From Streptomyces populi (GTDB taxonomy: Bacteria > Actinomycetota > Actinomycetes > Streptomycetales > Streptomycetaceae), in contig NZ_KZ626866.1 in the NCBI RefSeq assembly GCF_002911015.1, positions 1-64,000 of the forward strand: a stretch of DNA of 64,000 nucleotides. Reading direction: 5' to 3'. The notes under the pieces are model-generated. The model had not been told where the DNA came from. It did no database searches and worked only from the letters and a program-made list of their open reading frames with translations. Every line of letters begins with the position of its first letter. Position 1 is the stretch's first letter. Shown here piece after piece: positions 33,647-42,133 of the stretch. The translations under genes were made by a program, and so were the position numbers.

Positions 33647-33704
33647 TGAACGCGTTCAAAACGCTGTCTGAGATGAATGTAGACCTCCTTTTGAACATGT
33701 TCAA
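33647..33704. promoter_or_regulatory. Two TetR-type operators
   Basis: TTGAACGCGTTCAA (33647-33660) and TTGAACATGTTCAA (33691-33704) are perfect 14-base palindromes with centres 44 bases apart. They share a wider match TTTTGAAC-NN-GTTCAAG when one is read on the opposite strand. They stand directly in front of the operon that ends in the TetR gene, so they are its probable binding sites. One or both may also affect the divergent gene at 33763. Confidence 0.8.
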
Positions 33705-33762
33705 GTCGGATCCGGGGGGCTCGATCGCCGGTTGTCAGTGGGGGCTCGTACTGTTCGTCGGC

Positions 33763-34155
33763 ATGGGAATGGTGACGTTCGTCGACGAGACGACCAGTGG
33801 GACCCGGGGCGCGGGCTGGGGGATCGAGATCGCCGAGGAGCGGCTCGCGGTGCGCGAGCTGATCCGGCGGCGGGTCTTCCAGGAGGTCGCCGAGTACAAC
33901 GCGAGCATGCCCACGGTCTTCCAGGGGCTCGTGCAGCCCGAGGACACCGAGCGCGTGCTGAACGGCTACGCGCTGCGCACACCCCGCCGGATAGACCCGG
34001 AGGCACAGAGCGAACTCGCGCTCAGGGCCTTCGAGGGGAACGGCTTCCTGGTGCTCGTGGGGGAGCGTCAGGTCACCGATCTCGACGAGGAGATCGAGCT
34101 GGTCCTGGGCACCGAGGTCACCTTCCTCAAGCTCGTCGCGCTGGTGGGGGGATGA
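33763..34155 (+). CDS. Small partner protein of the DUF4132 gene
   Basis: About 130 residues, soluble, no signal or membrane helix. Charged helical middle (ERLAVRELIRRRVFQEVAEYN), the segment MPTVFQGLVQP, then a beta-rich end with GNGFLVLVGERQVTDLDEEI and VTFLKLVALVGG. I do not recognise a family. The ATG at 33763 is a best guess; ATG 33769 is possible and the ribosome binding site is weak. It ends in an ATGA overlap with the large DUF4132 gene, so the two are translated together, which suggests one functional unit. Confidence 0.75.
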   Translation: MGMVTFVDETTSGTRGAGWGIEIAEERLAVRELIRRRVFQEVAEYNASMPTVFQGLVQPEDTERVLNGYALRTPRRIDPEAQSELALRAFEGNGFLVLVGERQVTDLDEEIELVLGTEVTFLKLVALVGG

Positions 34156-36617
34156 CGATGTCGAGCACCAGGAAGCTTCTGGAGTGGATCCGCTCGAACG
34201 CGGCCGACGGCAACATGGGCGGACTCGCCACCGACCTCCTGCGGGCCGCGCTGGTCAACACGGCCCAGTGGGGCGGCGGTTGGGAAGAGCTCCTCGGCCT
34301 GCTGGGCGAACTCCCCGCCGACCAGCGGGAGAGGCTGGCCGGCGCGCTGGCGGAGGGCTACCCCACGGTCGGCAAGCGATCGGAACCCCGCAACCACGTG
34401 CTGACCATGCTCGCCGCCATCTCCCACGGCCTCCCCGAGTACCCGCTCGCCGACGAGCGGGCGACCCAGCTCGCGGAACTCGGCCGGCAGAACACCATCT
34501 GGTACGCGACGCGGCTGGACGCCGTGGCCGAGGCCGAGCTGGCCGCCGGCCGGACGCTGGATCCGGCCGTCGTCGCGGCCTTCCGCCGCAGCGGCACGGA
34601 CGCCTACCGCCACGGAGTCTTCGCCGACCTGCTGAAGAAGATCACGGAGCCCGTCCTCAATGTCGGCGAGGAATGGGCCGAGCAGGCCATGCGGGACGCC
34701 TCCACCCCCGACGGGCAGGCCCTGCTCACCCATCTGCTGACGGCCACCACCTCCAAGCCCTCCGCCAGGTGGGAGGGGAAGGCCGCCACCCTTGTCGAGG
34801 CCCTCGGCGCCGAGCAGGTCCGTGCCCACGCGGTGGCCTGGCTCGCCCTCGCCGGCCGCCCCCGGACGTTCCGACTGGCCGGTCAGGCCTACGGCGCGGA
34901 CGTGAACGAACTCTACGACCCCTACAACGCCAACGCCCTGCGCGGCCTCGCCTGGCTGGTCTCCCTCCTGCCGCCCCATCCGGACACCGCACGGGCCCTC
35001 GGCGCGCTCGTCGAGACCTCCCTGAAGAAGGTCACCGGAATCGGCCCGCGCAACCCGAAGGTCGCCAACGCCGGTGTCATCGCGCTCTCCCGCGTCGACG
35101 GCGAGGCCGCCCTGGCCGAACTGGCCCGGCTGGCCACCCGGGTGACGTACAAGGCCACGGCCAAGCTCATCGACGGCTTCCTGGAGGCGAAGGCCGCCGC
35201 CCTCGGCCTCAGCCGGGAGGAGATCGAGGAACTGGCCGTCCCCTCCTACGGGCTCACCGGCGTCGGGCAGGCGCGCCACGAACTCGGCGAGACCACCGCG
35301 CTCCTGGAGGTCCGGGGCGCACGCGCCGTGCTGGGCTGGCGCAACGCGAGCGGCAAGGCCGTCAAGAGCGTGCCCACCGCCGTGCGGCGCGACCACGCCG
35401 AGGAGCTCAAGGAGCTCAAGGCGGCCGTCAAGGACATCGACAAGATGCTCTCGGCGCAGACCGAGCGCCTGGACCGGCAGTTCCTCGCCCGGCGCACCTG
35501 GGCGTACGACACCTGGCGCGAGCGCTACCTCGACCACCCGCTCGTCGGCACCCTCGCCCGCCGCCTCCTGTGGACGGTCGACGGCACCCCGGCCGGCTTC
35601 GCGGACGGCGAGCTGCGCACCCTCACCGACGACCCCGTCACCTCGGGCGCGGAGGTCACCCTCTGGCACCCGGTCGACCGCGAGCCCGCCGAGGTCGTCG
35701 CCTGGCGGGACTGGCTGGAGCGGCACGGGATCACCCAGCCCTTCAAGCAGGCCCACCGCGAGGTGTACCTCCTCACCGACGCCGAGCGCGCGACCGGCAC
35801 CTACTCGAACCGCTTCGCCGCCCACTACGTGCGCCAGCACCAGTTCAACTCCCTGGCCGCCGTCAGGGGCTGGCGCAACAAGCTCCGTCTCTGCGTCGAC
35901 GACGAGGCGCCCCCGGCCACCCGGGAGCTGCCCCGGTGGGGCCTGCGCGCCGAGTACTGGATCACCGGCGACGGCGAGTACGGCGAGGACACCACCGAGT
36001 CCGGCAGCTATCTGCGGCTGCGCACCGACCAGGTGCGCTTCTACCCGCTCGACGCCCCCGAGAACTCGGCGCACTGCTACGGCGGCGAGTACCGCATGTG
36101 GCTGGGCCCCGACGAGGACCCCGTCGAGCCGCTGCCGCTCACGGAGATCCCGCCGCTCGTCCTGTCCGAGGTCCTGCGCGACGTCGACCTGTTCGTCGGC
36201 GTCGCCAGCGTCGGCAACGACCCGACCTGGCAGGACGGCGGTCCCGGCGGCCGCTTCCAGGAGTACTGGACGTCGTACGGCTTCGGCGACCTGACCGAGA
36301 CCGCGCAGACCCGCCGCGCCCTGCTCGACCGGCTGATCCCCCGGCTGGCGATAGCCGACCGCTGCACGCTGGAGGGCCGCTTCCTGCACGTGAAGGGCGA
36401 GCGGCACACGTACAAGATCCACCTGGGCTCGGGGAACATCCTGATGAGCCCGAACGACCAGTACCTGTGCATCGTCCCGAAGTCCGCCGCGACCGCGCCC
36501 CAGGCCGGCTACCTGCCGTTCGAGGGCGACCGGATGCTGGCGGTGATCCTCAGCAAGGCGATGCTGCTCGCCGACGACCTGCGGATCACGGACCCGACGA
36601 TCCTCAGCCAGCTGTGA
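34152..36617 (+). CDS. DUF4132-domain protein
   Basis: An 821-residue soluble protein. The N-terminal two-thirds is helical and HEAT-repeat-like (Leu/Ala-rich units such as TDLLRAALVNTAQ, LAELARLATRV). From about residue 405 the DUF4132 core follows (RRTWAYDTWRERYLDHPLVG, ITQPFKQAHREVYLLT), ending in a C-terminal domain with LGSGNILMSPNDQYLCIVP. Relatives in other bacteria (the MolR/YehI group) often carry a WGR domain; none is visible here. Biochemical function is unknown. The start ATG 34152 overlaps the stop of the 130-residue gene. Confidence 0.88.
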   Translation: MTMSSTRKLLEWIRSNAADGNMGGLATDLLRAALVNTAQWGGGWEELLGLLGELPADQRERLAGALAEGYPTVGKRSEPRNHVLTMLAAISHGLPEYPLADERATQLAELGRQNTIWYATRLDAVAEAELAAGRTLDPAVVAAFRRSGTDAYRHGVFADLLKKITEPVLNVGEEWAEQAMRDASTPDGQALLTHLLTATTSKPSARWEGKAATLVEALGAEQVRAHAVAWLALAGRPRTFRLAGQAYGADVNELYDPYNANALRGLAWLVSLLPPHPDTARALGALVETSLKKVTGIGPRNPKVANAGVIALSRVDGEAALAELARLATRVTYKATAKLIDGFLEAKAAALGLSREEIEELAVPSYGLTGVGQARHELGETTALLEVRGARAVLGWRNASGKAVKSVPTAVRRDHAEELKELKAAVKDIDKMLSAQTERLDRQFLARRTWAYDTWRERYLDHPLVGTLARRLLWTVDGTPAGFADGELRTLTDDPVTSGAEVTLWHPVDREPAEVVAWRDWLERHGITQPFKQAHREVYLLTDAERATGTYSNRFAAHYVRQHQFNSLAAVRGWRNKLRLCVDDEAPPATRELPRWGLRAEYWITGDGEYGEDTTESGSYLRLRTDQVRFYPLDAPENSAHCYGGEYRMWLGPDEDPVEPLPLTEIPPLVLSEVLRDVDLFVGVASVGNDPTWQDGGPGGRFQEYWTSYGFGDLTETAQTRRALLDRLIPRLAIADRCTLEGRFLHVKGERHTYKIHLGSGNILMSPNDQYLCIVPKSAATAPQAGYLPFEGDRMLAVILSKAMLLADDLRITDPTILSQL

Positions 36618-37229
36618 TCAGGGTGCCGGTTCGAGGCCGCCTGCCGTGAGGATCTCGGCCACGTCGAGGGTGACCTTGGCGCCGAGGGAGTCGGGGAGAG
36701 TGACGATTTCGCCGGGGGCGTGGATGCGGTGGTTGCCGTATCCGCCCCCGGCCGGGTCGGTGAGCACGTGGAGGCGCTGGTGCCTGCGGTCGACGACGAC
36801 GTAGACGGGCACGTCGGCGCCGGCGTACGCGGAGACCTTGGTGCGCAGGTCGGACTGGTAGTTGTTGGACGTGACTTCCAGGACGAGGCGGAAGGCAATG
36901 GGGTCGTAGCAGTTGTTCTCGACGAGGTGCTCTTGGAAGTCGGCGTCCACCAGAGCGAGGTCCGGGACGGCGTAGTCCTCCGAGCCGGACGGCAGCCAGA
37001 GCCCGATGCCCTGGAGTACCTGTGACTCCGTTCCGTGCAGTCCGGCTGCCAGGAACGGGAGCATGAGGTTGGTCAGCGCGCTGGCGTGGGCACCGTCCGG
37101 CGGCGGGGACGCGAGGATCTGGCCTCCGACGATCTCGACTCGGTAGCCCGGGTTGCGGTCCATGAGACGGTTCGCCTCCGCGATCAGCGGACGGTCGTCG
37201 TGGGGCCGCTCGACGGATGCTGCGGACAT
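36618..37229 (-). CDS. Uma2-family (DUF820) putative endonuclease
   Basis: A 203-residue protein of the Uma2 family, which has a PD-(D/E)xK-like nuclease fold. Core segments: YRVEIVGGQILASPPPDG, VPDLALVDADF (acidic site), FRLVLEVTSNN (the Glu of the ExK-like pair) and VPVYVVVDRR. No substrate is established for this family, which is expanded in Streptomyces. ATG 37229 has GGAGG six bases upstream. It converges on the DUF4132 gene with no gap, and a paralogue lies at 53278. Confidence 0.87.
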   Translation of the reverse strand: MSAASVERPHDDRPLIAEANRLMDRNPGYRVEIVGGQILASPPPDGAHASALTNLMLPFLAAGLHGTESQVLQGIGLWLPSGSEDYAVPDLALVDADFQEHLVENNCYDPIAFRLVLEVTSNNYQSDLRTKVSAYAGADVPVYVVVDRRHQRLHVLTDPAGGGYGNHRIHAPGEIVTLPDSLGAKVTLDVAEILTAGGLEPAP

Positions 37230-37331
37230 CACGTGCCTCCTGTGGGCTGGTGTCGAGAGCATCATCGTAGGCCCGGCGACCTCCCTGAGCTGTGATCGGT
37301 CCGTTTCATCCGTTCGTGGCCCCGCACGTGA

Positions 37332-37365
37332 GTGGGCCCCGCTTCCGGAGGGAAGCGGGGCCCAC
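37332..37365 (-). terminator. Terminator of the sdh operon
   Basis: A perfect 15-base stem with a GGAG loop (arms GTGGGCCCCGCTTCC and its complement) 28 bases beyond the sdhB stop. It is the strongest hairpin in the window and clearly ends the succinate dehydrogenase transcript. Confidence 0.88.
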
Positions 37366-37392
37366 ACGACGTACAGGCTGAGGGCGAAGACC

Positions 37393-38172
37393 TCAGATGC
37401 GGCGCGTGATCAGCGCGCGCTTGACTTCCTGGATCGCCTTGGTGACCTCGATACCGCGCGGGCAGGCGTCCGTGCAGTTGAACGTGGTGCGGCAGCGCCA
37501 CACGCCGTCCTTGTCGTTGAGGATCTCCAGGCGCTGCTCCCCGGCCTCGTCACGCGAGTCGAAGATGAAGCGGTGGGCGTTCACGATGGCGGCCGGACCG
37601 AAGTACTGGCCGTCGTTCCAGAACACCGGGCAGGACGACGTGCACGCCGCGCACAGGATGCACTTGGTGGTGTCGTCGAACCGCTCGCGGTCCTCGGCCG
37701 ACTGCAGACGCTCGCGCGTCGGCTCGTTGGTGTCCTTCGTGATGAGGAAGGGCATCACGTCGCGGTACGCCTGGAAGAACGGGTCCATGTCGACCACGAG
37801 GTCCTTCAGCACGGTCAGGCCCTTGATGGCCTCGACCGTGATCGGCTTCGCGGGGTTCAGGTCCTTGATCAGCGTCTTGCAGGCCAGGCGGTTCTTGCCG
37901 TTGATCCGCATGGCGTCCGACCCGCAGATGCCGTGCGCGCAGGAGCGGCGGAACGTGAGCGTGCCGTCCTCGTCCCACTTGATCTTGTGCAGCGCGTCGA
38001 GGACACGCTCCTTGGGGTCGATCTGGATCTGGAAGTCTTCCCAGACCGCGTCGGCCGAGACCTCCGGGTTGAACCGGCGGATGCGGAACGTGGCGGTGAT
38101 GTAGGGGGAGTCGGCGAAACCGGGCTCGGGTGCGCCCGCGGCGTCCGCCTTGTCCAGGGTGGGAGTAGCCAT
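37393..38172 (-). CDS. sdhB: Succinate dehydrogenase iron-sulfur subunit
   Basis: 259 residues. Carries electrons from the flavoprotein to quinone. 2Fe-2S ligands are C78, C83 and C98 with Asp86 in the fourth position (CAHGICGSD), as in the E. coli enzyme. Further clusters: C171-x-x-C174-x-x-C177 with C237 (4Fe-4S), and C181, C227 and C233 (3Fe-4S; RCRTTFNCTDACP). Its ATG shares a base with the sdhA stop (TGATG). It is the last gene of sdhCDAB and is followed by the 15-base stem terminator. Confidence 0.97.
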   Translation of the reverse strand: MATPTLDKADAAGAPEPGFADSPYITATFRIRRFNPEVSADAVWEDFQIQIDPKERVLDALHKIKWDEDGTLTFRRSCAHGICGSDAMRINGKNRLACKTLIKDLNPAKPITVEAIKGLTVLKDLVVDMDPFFQAYRDVMPFLITKDTNEPTRERLQSAEDRERFDDTTKCILCAACTSSCPVFWNDGQYFGPAAIVNAHRFIFDSRDEAGEQRLEILNDKDGVWRCRTTFNCTDACPRGIEVTKAIQEVKRALITRRI

Positions 38173-39926
38173 CAGTACTTACGCTCCATCGGCTGGTAGC
38201 GGGTCTGGACGACCGGCTTGTAGTCGAGACGGATGGACTCGGTGCCGTCCTCGCCGACCTCGCGGTACGCCATGGTGTGGCGCATGAAGTTGACGTCGTC
38301 GCGGTTCGGGTAGTCCTCGCGGTAGTGACCGCCGCGGGACTCCTTGCGGGCGAGCGCGGAGACGGCCATGACCTCGGCCAGGTCGAGCAGGTTGCCCAGC
38401 TCGATGGCCTCCAGCAGGTCCGTGTTGAACCGCTTGCCCTTGTCCTGGACCGAGACGTTCTTGTAGCGCTCGCGGAGCTCCGCGATCTTCTCCACGGCCG
38501 TCTTGATCGTCTGCTCGGTGCGGAACACCATCACGTTGGCGTCCATGCACTCCTGGAGCTCCCGGCGGATCTCGGCGACCCGCTCGGTGCCCGTGGAGGC
38601 GCGCAGGCGCTCGACCTGGTTCACGACCTGCTCGGCCGGGTTCTCCGGCAGCTCCACGTAGCCGGCCTTCGCCGAGTACTCCGCGGCCGCGATGCCGGCC
38701 CGGCGTCCGAAGACGTTGATGTCCAGGAGCGAGTTCGTGCCGAGACGGTTGGCGCCGTGCACGGAGACGCAGGCGACCTCGCCGGCGGCGTACAGGCCCG
38801 GGACGACGGTGGTGTTGTCCGAGAGGACCTCACCCTCGACGTTCGTCGGGATGCCGCCCATGGCGTAGTGCGCGGTGGGCTGGATCGGGATCGGGTCCGT
38901 GTAGGGCTCGATGCCGAGGTAGGTGCGCGCGAACTCCGTGATGTCGGGCAGCTTGGCGTCGAGCTGCTCCGGCGGGAGGTGGGTGAGGTCGAGGTAGACG
39001 TGGTCGCCCTCGGGACCGCAGCCGCGGCCCTCACGGATCTCCGTGTAGATGGAGCGGGACACGACGTCACGGGACGCGAGGTCCTTCATGACCGGCGCGT
39101 ACTTCTCCATGAAGCGCTCGCCGTCCTTGTTGCGGAGGATGCCGCCCTCACCGCGGGCGCCCTCCGTCAGCAGGATGCCCATGCGCCAGATGCCGGTCGG
39201 GTGGAACTGGAAGAACTCCATGTCCTCCAGCGGCAGCCCGCGGCGGTAGACGGCCGCCTGGCCGTCACCCGTCAGGGTGTGCGCGTTGGAGGTCACCTTG
39301 AAGAACTTGCCGGTGCCGCCGGACGCGTAGATCACGGCCTTCGCCTGGAAGACGTGGATCTCGCCGGTCGCGAGCTCGTAGGCGACGACGCCCGCCGAGT
39401 GCTTGACCCCGTCGACCTCGACGATGAGCTGGTCGAGGACGTAGAACTCGTTGAAGAACTCCACGCCCTCCTTGACGCAGTTCTGGTACAGCGTCTGGAG
39501 GATCATGTGGCCGGTGCGGTCCGCGGCGTAGCAGGACCGGCGGACCGGGGCCTCGCCGTGGTTGCGGGAGTGACCGCCGAAGCGGCGCTGGTCGATCGTC
39601 CCGTCGGGCGTCCGGTTGAACGGCAGGCCCATCTTCTCCAGGTCGAGGACCGAGTCGATGGCCTCCTTCGCCAGGATCTCGGCGGCGTCCTGGTCGACCA
39701 GGTAGTCACCGCCCTTGACCGTGTCGAAGGTGTGCCACTCCCAGTTGTCCTCCTCCACGTTGGCGAGCGCGGCGGCCATGCCGCCCTGCGCGGCGCCCGT
39801 GTGGGAGCGGGTGGGGTAGAGCTTCGTCAGCACGGCGGTGCGGCTGCGCTTCGTCGCCTCGATGGCGGCGCGCATGCCGGCGCCGCCGGCGCCGACGATG
39901 ACGGTGTCGTACTTGTGGATCTTCAT
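38172..39926 (-). CDS. sdhA: Succinate dehydrogenase flavoprotein subunit
   Basis: 584 residues; oxidises succinate to fumarate with covalently bound FAD. Seen: VIVGAGGAGMRAAIEA dinucleotide loop, the FAD-histidine segment TRSHTGAAQGGM, the catalytic region RRFGGHSRNHGEAPVRR, and HYAMGGIPTN and GANRLGTNSLLD. Length is standard. ATG 39926 is preceded by no strong ribosome binding site but matches the protein start MKIHKYDTVIVG of homologues. It overlaps sdhB by one base. Confidence 0.98.
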   Translation of the reverse strand: MKIHKYDTVIVGAGGAGMRAAIEATKRSRTAVLTKLYPTRSHTGAAQGGMAAALANVEEDNWEWHTFDTVKGGDYLVDQDAAEILAKEAIDSVLDLEKMGLPFNRTPDGTIDQRRFGGHSRNHGEAPVRRSCYAADRTGHMILQTLYQNCVKEGVEFFNEFYVLDQLIVEVDGVKHSAGVVAYELATGEIHVFQAKAVIYASGGTGKFFKVTSNAHTLTGDGQAAVYRRGLPLEDMEFFQFHPTGIWRMGILLTEGARGEGGILRNKDGERFMEKYAPVMKDLASRDVVSRSIYTEIREGRGCGPEGDHVYLDLTHLPPEQLDAKLPDITEFARTYLGIEPYTDPIPIQPTAHYAMGGIPTNVEGEVLSDNTTVVPGLYAAGEVACVSVHGANRLGTNSLLDINVFGRRAGIAAAEYSAKAGYVELPENPAEQVVNQVERLRASTGTERVAEIRRELQECMDANVMVFRTEQTIKTAVEKIAELRERYKNVSVQDKGKRFNTDLLEAIELGNLLDLAEVMAVSALARKESRGGHYREDYPNRDDVNFMRHTMAYREVGEDGTESIRLDYKPVVQTRYQPMERKY

Positions 39927-39949
39927 GAGTGGTTGCCTCAGCCCCGTGC

Positions 39950-40441
39950 CTAGCGGATGTTCGGGTCGAAGGTGAAGATCACCAGCGTGCCCAGCAGGAT
40001 CGTGAACACCGTGGCGGTGTACAGCAGGCCCTTCAGCCACAGGCGCGTGTTCGTGCGCTCCGCGTAGTCGTTGATGACGGTACGCAGGCCGTTGGAGCCG
40101 TGCAGCATGGCCAGCCACAGCATCGCGAGGTCCCAGGCCTGCCACCACGGGCTCGCCCAGCGGCCGGCCACGAAGGCGAAGCCGATCTTGGAGACGCCGC
40201 CGTCGAGGACGAGCTGGATCAGCAGGTGGCCGAGGACCAGGACGACCAGGACGATGCCGGACAGGCGCATGAAGAGCCAGCCGTACATCTCGAAGTTGCC
40301 GCGGGTCGACTTCGGGGTCTTCTTGGTGCGCTTGCGCGGGGCCTCGATGAGCGGGGCCGGGTTGTCGACGCTGTAGGCCGAGTGGTCTCCGGCGCCCTCG
40401 ACGGGGCCGATGCCGGAAGCGGCGGTGTCAGTAGTGGACAT
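39950..40441 (-). CDS. sdhD: Succinate dehydrogenase membrane anchor, SdhD
   Basis: 163 residues, three transmembrane helices after a 55-residue hydrophilic N-terminus rich in Pro and Lys (RKRTKKTPKSTRG). The helix 2 region carries the heme/quinone histidine motif LHGSNGLRTVINDY. It anchors the SdhAB head and takes part in quinone reduction. It lies between sdhC (5-base gap) and sdhA. Confidence 0.93.
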   Translation of the reverse strand: MSTTDTAASGIGPVEGAGDHSAYSVDNPAPLIEAPRKRTKKTPKSTRGNFEMYGWLFMRLSGIVLVVLVLGHLLIQLVLDGGVSKIGFAFVAGRWASPWWQAWDLAMLWLAMLHGSNGLRTVINDYAERTNTRLWLKGLLYTATVFTILLGTLVIFTFDPNIR

Positions 40442-40446
40442 CTGCG

Positions 40447-40827
40447 TCAGCTCCCGAAGACTTCGCGGAATGCGTGACCGAGGACGGGGTAGAGCGCCCC
40501 GAACATCAGCACGACCCAGATACCGACGACGGACCAGAGCATCTGCTTCTGGTAGCGCGGGCCCTTGGACCAGAAGTCGACGGCGATGACACGCAGACCG
40601 TTGAGCGCGTGGAAGAGAATGGCGGCCACGAGGCCGTACTCCAGCAGCGCGACGATCGGCGTCTTGTACGTGGCGACGACCTTGTCGTACGCCTCGGGGG
40701 AGACACGGACGAGAGCGGTGTCCAGCACGTGTACGAACAGGAAGAAGAAGATGAGGACGCCGGTGACTCGATGAGCCACCCAGGACCACATTCCTTCCCG
40801 GCCGCGGTACAGCGTTCCAGCCGGCAC
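40447..40827 (-). CDS. sdhC: Succinate dehydrogenase cytochrome b556 subunit, SdhC
   Basis: 126 residues, three helices. Seen: GREGMWSWVAHRVTGVLIFF with the Ser/Arg of the quinone site, LFVHVLDT, and the heme-ligand segment FHALNGLRVIAVDF. First gene of the operon. GTG 40827 has GGAGGG at a good distance. Upstream, TACGAT at 40915-40920 (minus strand) resembles a -10 box; the -35 is weak. I see no Rex or other known operator. Confidence 0.94.
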   Translation of the reverse strand: MPAGTLYRGREGMWSWVAHRVTGVLIFFFLFVHVLDTALVRVSPEAYDKVVATYKTPIVALLEYGLVAAILFHALNGLRVIAVDFWSKGPRYQKQMLWSVVGIWVVLMFGALYPVLGHAFREVFGS

Positions 40828-40975
40828 GGAAGAACCCTCCGGGAGCGGGGATTGGGGCCGCGCCGGCTTCTCTGTCGGTCGGGCCCGGCCGGGTACGGTC
40901 CACCGGCCCCGGCCATCGTAGCGACGTGTTGTCGGAACGCTTACAGCGGCCCTATCAATGTGATCAAACTGGCAA

Positions 40976-41674
40976 TCAATCAGGCACGTTCGGGCTATTC
41001 CGGGCGCCGGGCACGTCGGCGTGGCGCGGCTCGGAGGCGAACCGGCGGACGAGCCGGACCAGCCGGCCGCGGGCCAGTCTGCGCAGCTCGTCGGCGGTGA
41101 CGACCCGTTCCTCCTCGGGATCGTTCGCCAGGCGCGACCGGATCCCCACGAGCACCTGATCGAGGGCCTCCCCGGGGGTGAATTCGTCCAGACAGATGAC
41201 GAACACATGTCCGAATCTGCTCTCGTACGCCGCGTGCGCGGCGCTCAGCGCGGTGTGGGCGGCGGAGTACGCGCCGTCCGGGAGCGGTGTGAGCGATTCA
41301 CCGGCCAGTGCTTCGGCCAGGTCGGCGGGGGTCAGGTCGTACGAGGCCTCGTCGGCCGCGGCCAGCAGGGCGCCGAGGTCCGGGTAGGGGCGGTGGTCGG
41401 CCAGGCGGCGGACCCAGCGCGGGCTGCGGCAGCAGGTGAGCAGGGCGCGGGTGACCTCCTCGGCGGGTGCGGAGTTGAACCTGTCGAGGCGGGCCGGGGA
41501 CGGCGCCGCGCTCTTCTGCTCGGGGAGGGCGACCTGGCCGGGGAGGTGTGGGAGACGGTGAGACGTCAGCGTGGGTCCTCGGCGTGGGGGTGGGACGCGC
41601 GACGTCCCGTGAATGCGACGTGCGTGCGATACGTGTGTTTCGGCAGGGGGAGAAGTGAAAGCTGTGCCACTCAC
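40976..41674 (-). CDS. OHCU decarboxylase (ureidoimidazoline decarboxylase)
   Basis: Family of the uric-acid pathway enzyme that converts 2-oxo-4-hydroxy-4-carboxy-5-ureidoimidazoline to S-allantoin. Seen: LDRFNSAPAEEVTRALLTCC at the domain start, HRPYPDLGALLAAAD, and the C-terminal signature AYESRFGHVFVICLDE. The conserved domain covers about 165 residues. The 232-residue frame has a 60-residue N-terminal extension rich in Arg and Pro, so the true start may lie further in; GTG 41674 lacks a ribosome binding site. It stands alone between sdhC and a 459-base gap, not in a purine-catabolic cluster. Confidence 0.82.
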   Translation of the reverse strand: MSGTAFTSPPAETHVSHARRIHGTSRVPPPRRGPTLTSHRLPHLPGQVALPEQKSAAPSPARLDRFNSAPAEEVTRALLTCCRSPRWVRRLADHRPYPDLGALLAAADEASYDLTPADLAEALAGESLTPLPDGAYSAAHTALSAAHAAYESRFGHVFVICLDEFTPGEALDQVLVGIRSRLANDPEEERVVTADELRRLARGRLVRLVRRFASEPRHADVPGARNSPNVPD

Positions 41675-42133
41675 GCTATCGAGGTGTGTCGGGACCTGTC
41701 CGACGGATGCCCGGATTTCACCCGCACGGGAGAGTTTCGGAGCACCTGGTGGACGGTCGGGACGACGGCCGGGGCAGAGTGTGCGGTGGGGCGGGGAGCC
41801 GGTGCGGCGGGGTGCTCCGGAGAGGTGGACACCCCCGAGGGGGAGTACACCTGGGTGGAGGACCGGCCCGGCGGGCGGGAGCGGCGGAACGGCCGGAGGC
41901 CGTGGCGGAGCGGTCCGGCGGCGGCGCGGGCGTGGCGGAATCCGCCGGGCGGCCGTGGCGGGACGCGGAACGTGGTGGCGGACGGGCGGGGTGGAGCGAG
42001 GCGGGAAAGATGATCAAGGCGTGGTGAGCTTGGCGGGACGGGCGCCGTGGAGCGGCGCGGTGAGGTGAGCGCCGCGGAGCGAGCGCTGTGGAGCGGTGCC
42101 GTGACGGCGGCGCGGTGAGACGAGGGTGGCGGA
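41675..42133. other. GC-rich intergenic stretch
   Basis: 459 bases, strongly G-biased on the plus strand, with recurrent GGAGCGG, GTGGAGCGG and GGCGCGGTGAG words. Short open frames on both strands lack ribosome binding sites and domain character. I see no RNA gene; the promoter for the hexosaminidase must lie here but no box is clear. Confidence 0.4.

Noticed and set aside
34068..36649. Long open frames on both strands over the DUF4132 gene
   Set aside because: All lie in shadow frames of the DUF4132 gene, whose own frame shows a coherent protein and coupling to the upstream gene.
40976..41674. The OHCU decarboxylase as part of a purine-degradation cluster
   Set aside because: Neighbours are the sdh operon and a hexosaminidase gene; no other uric acid gene is in the window.
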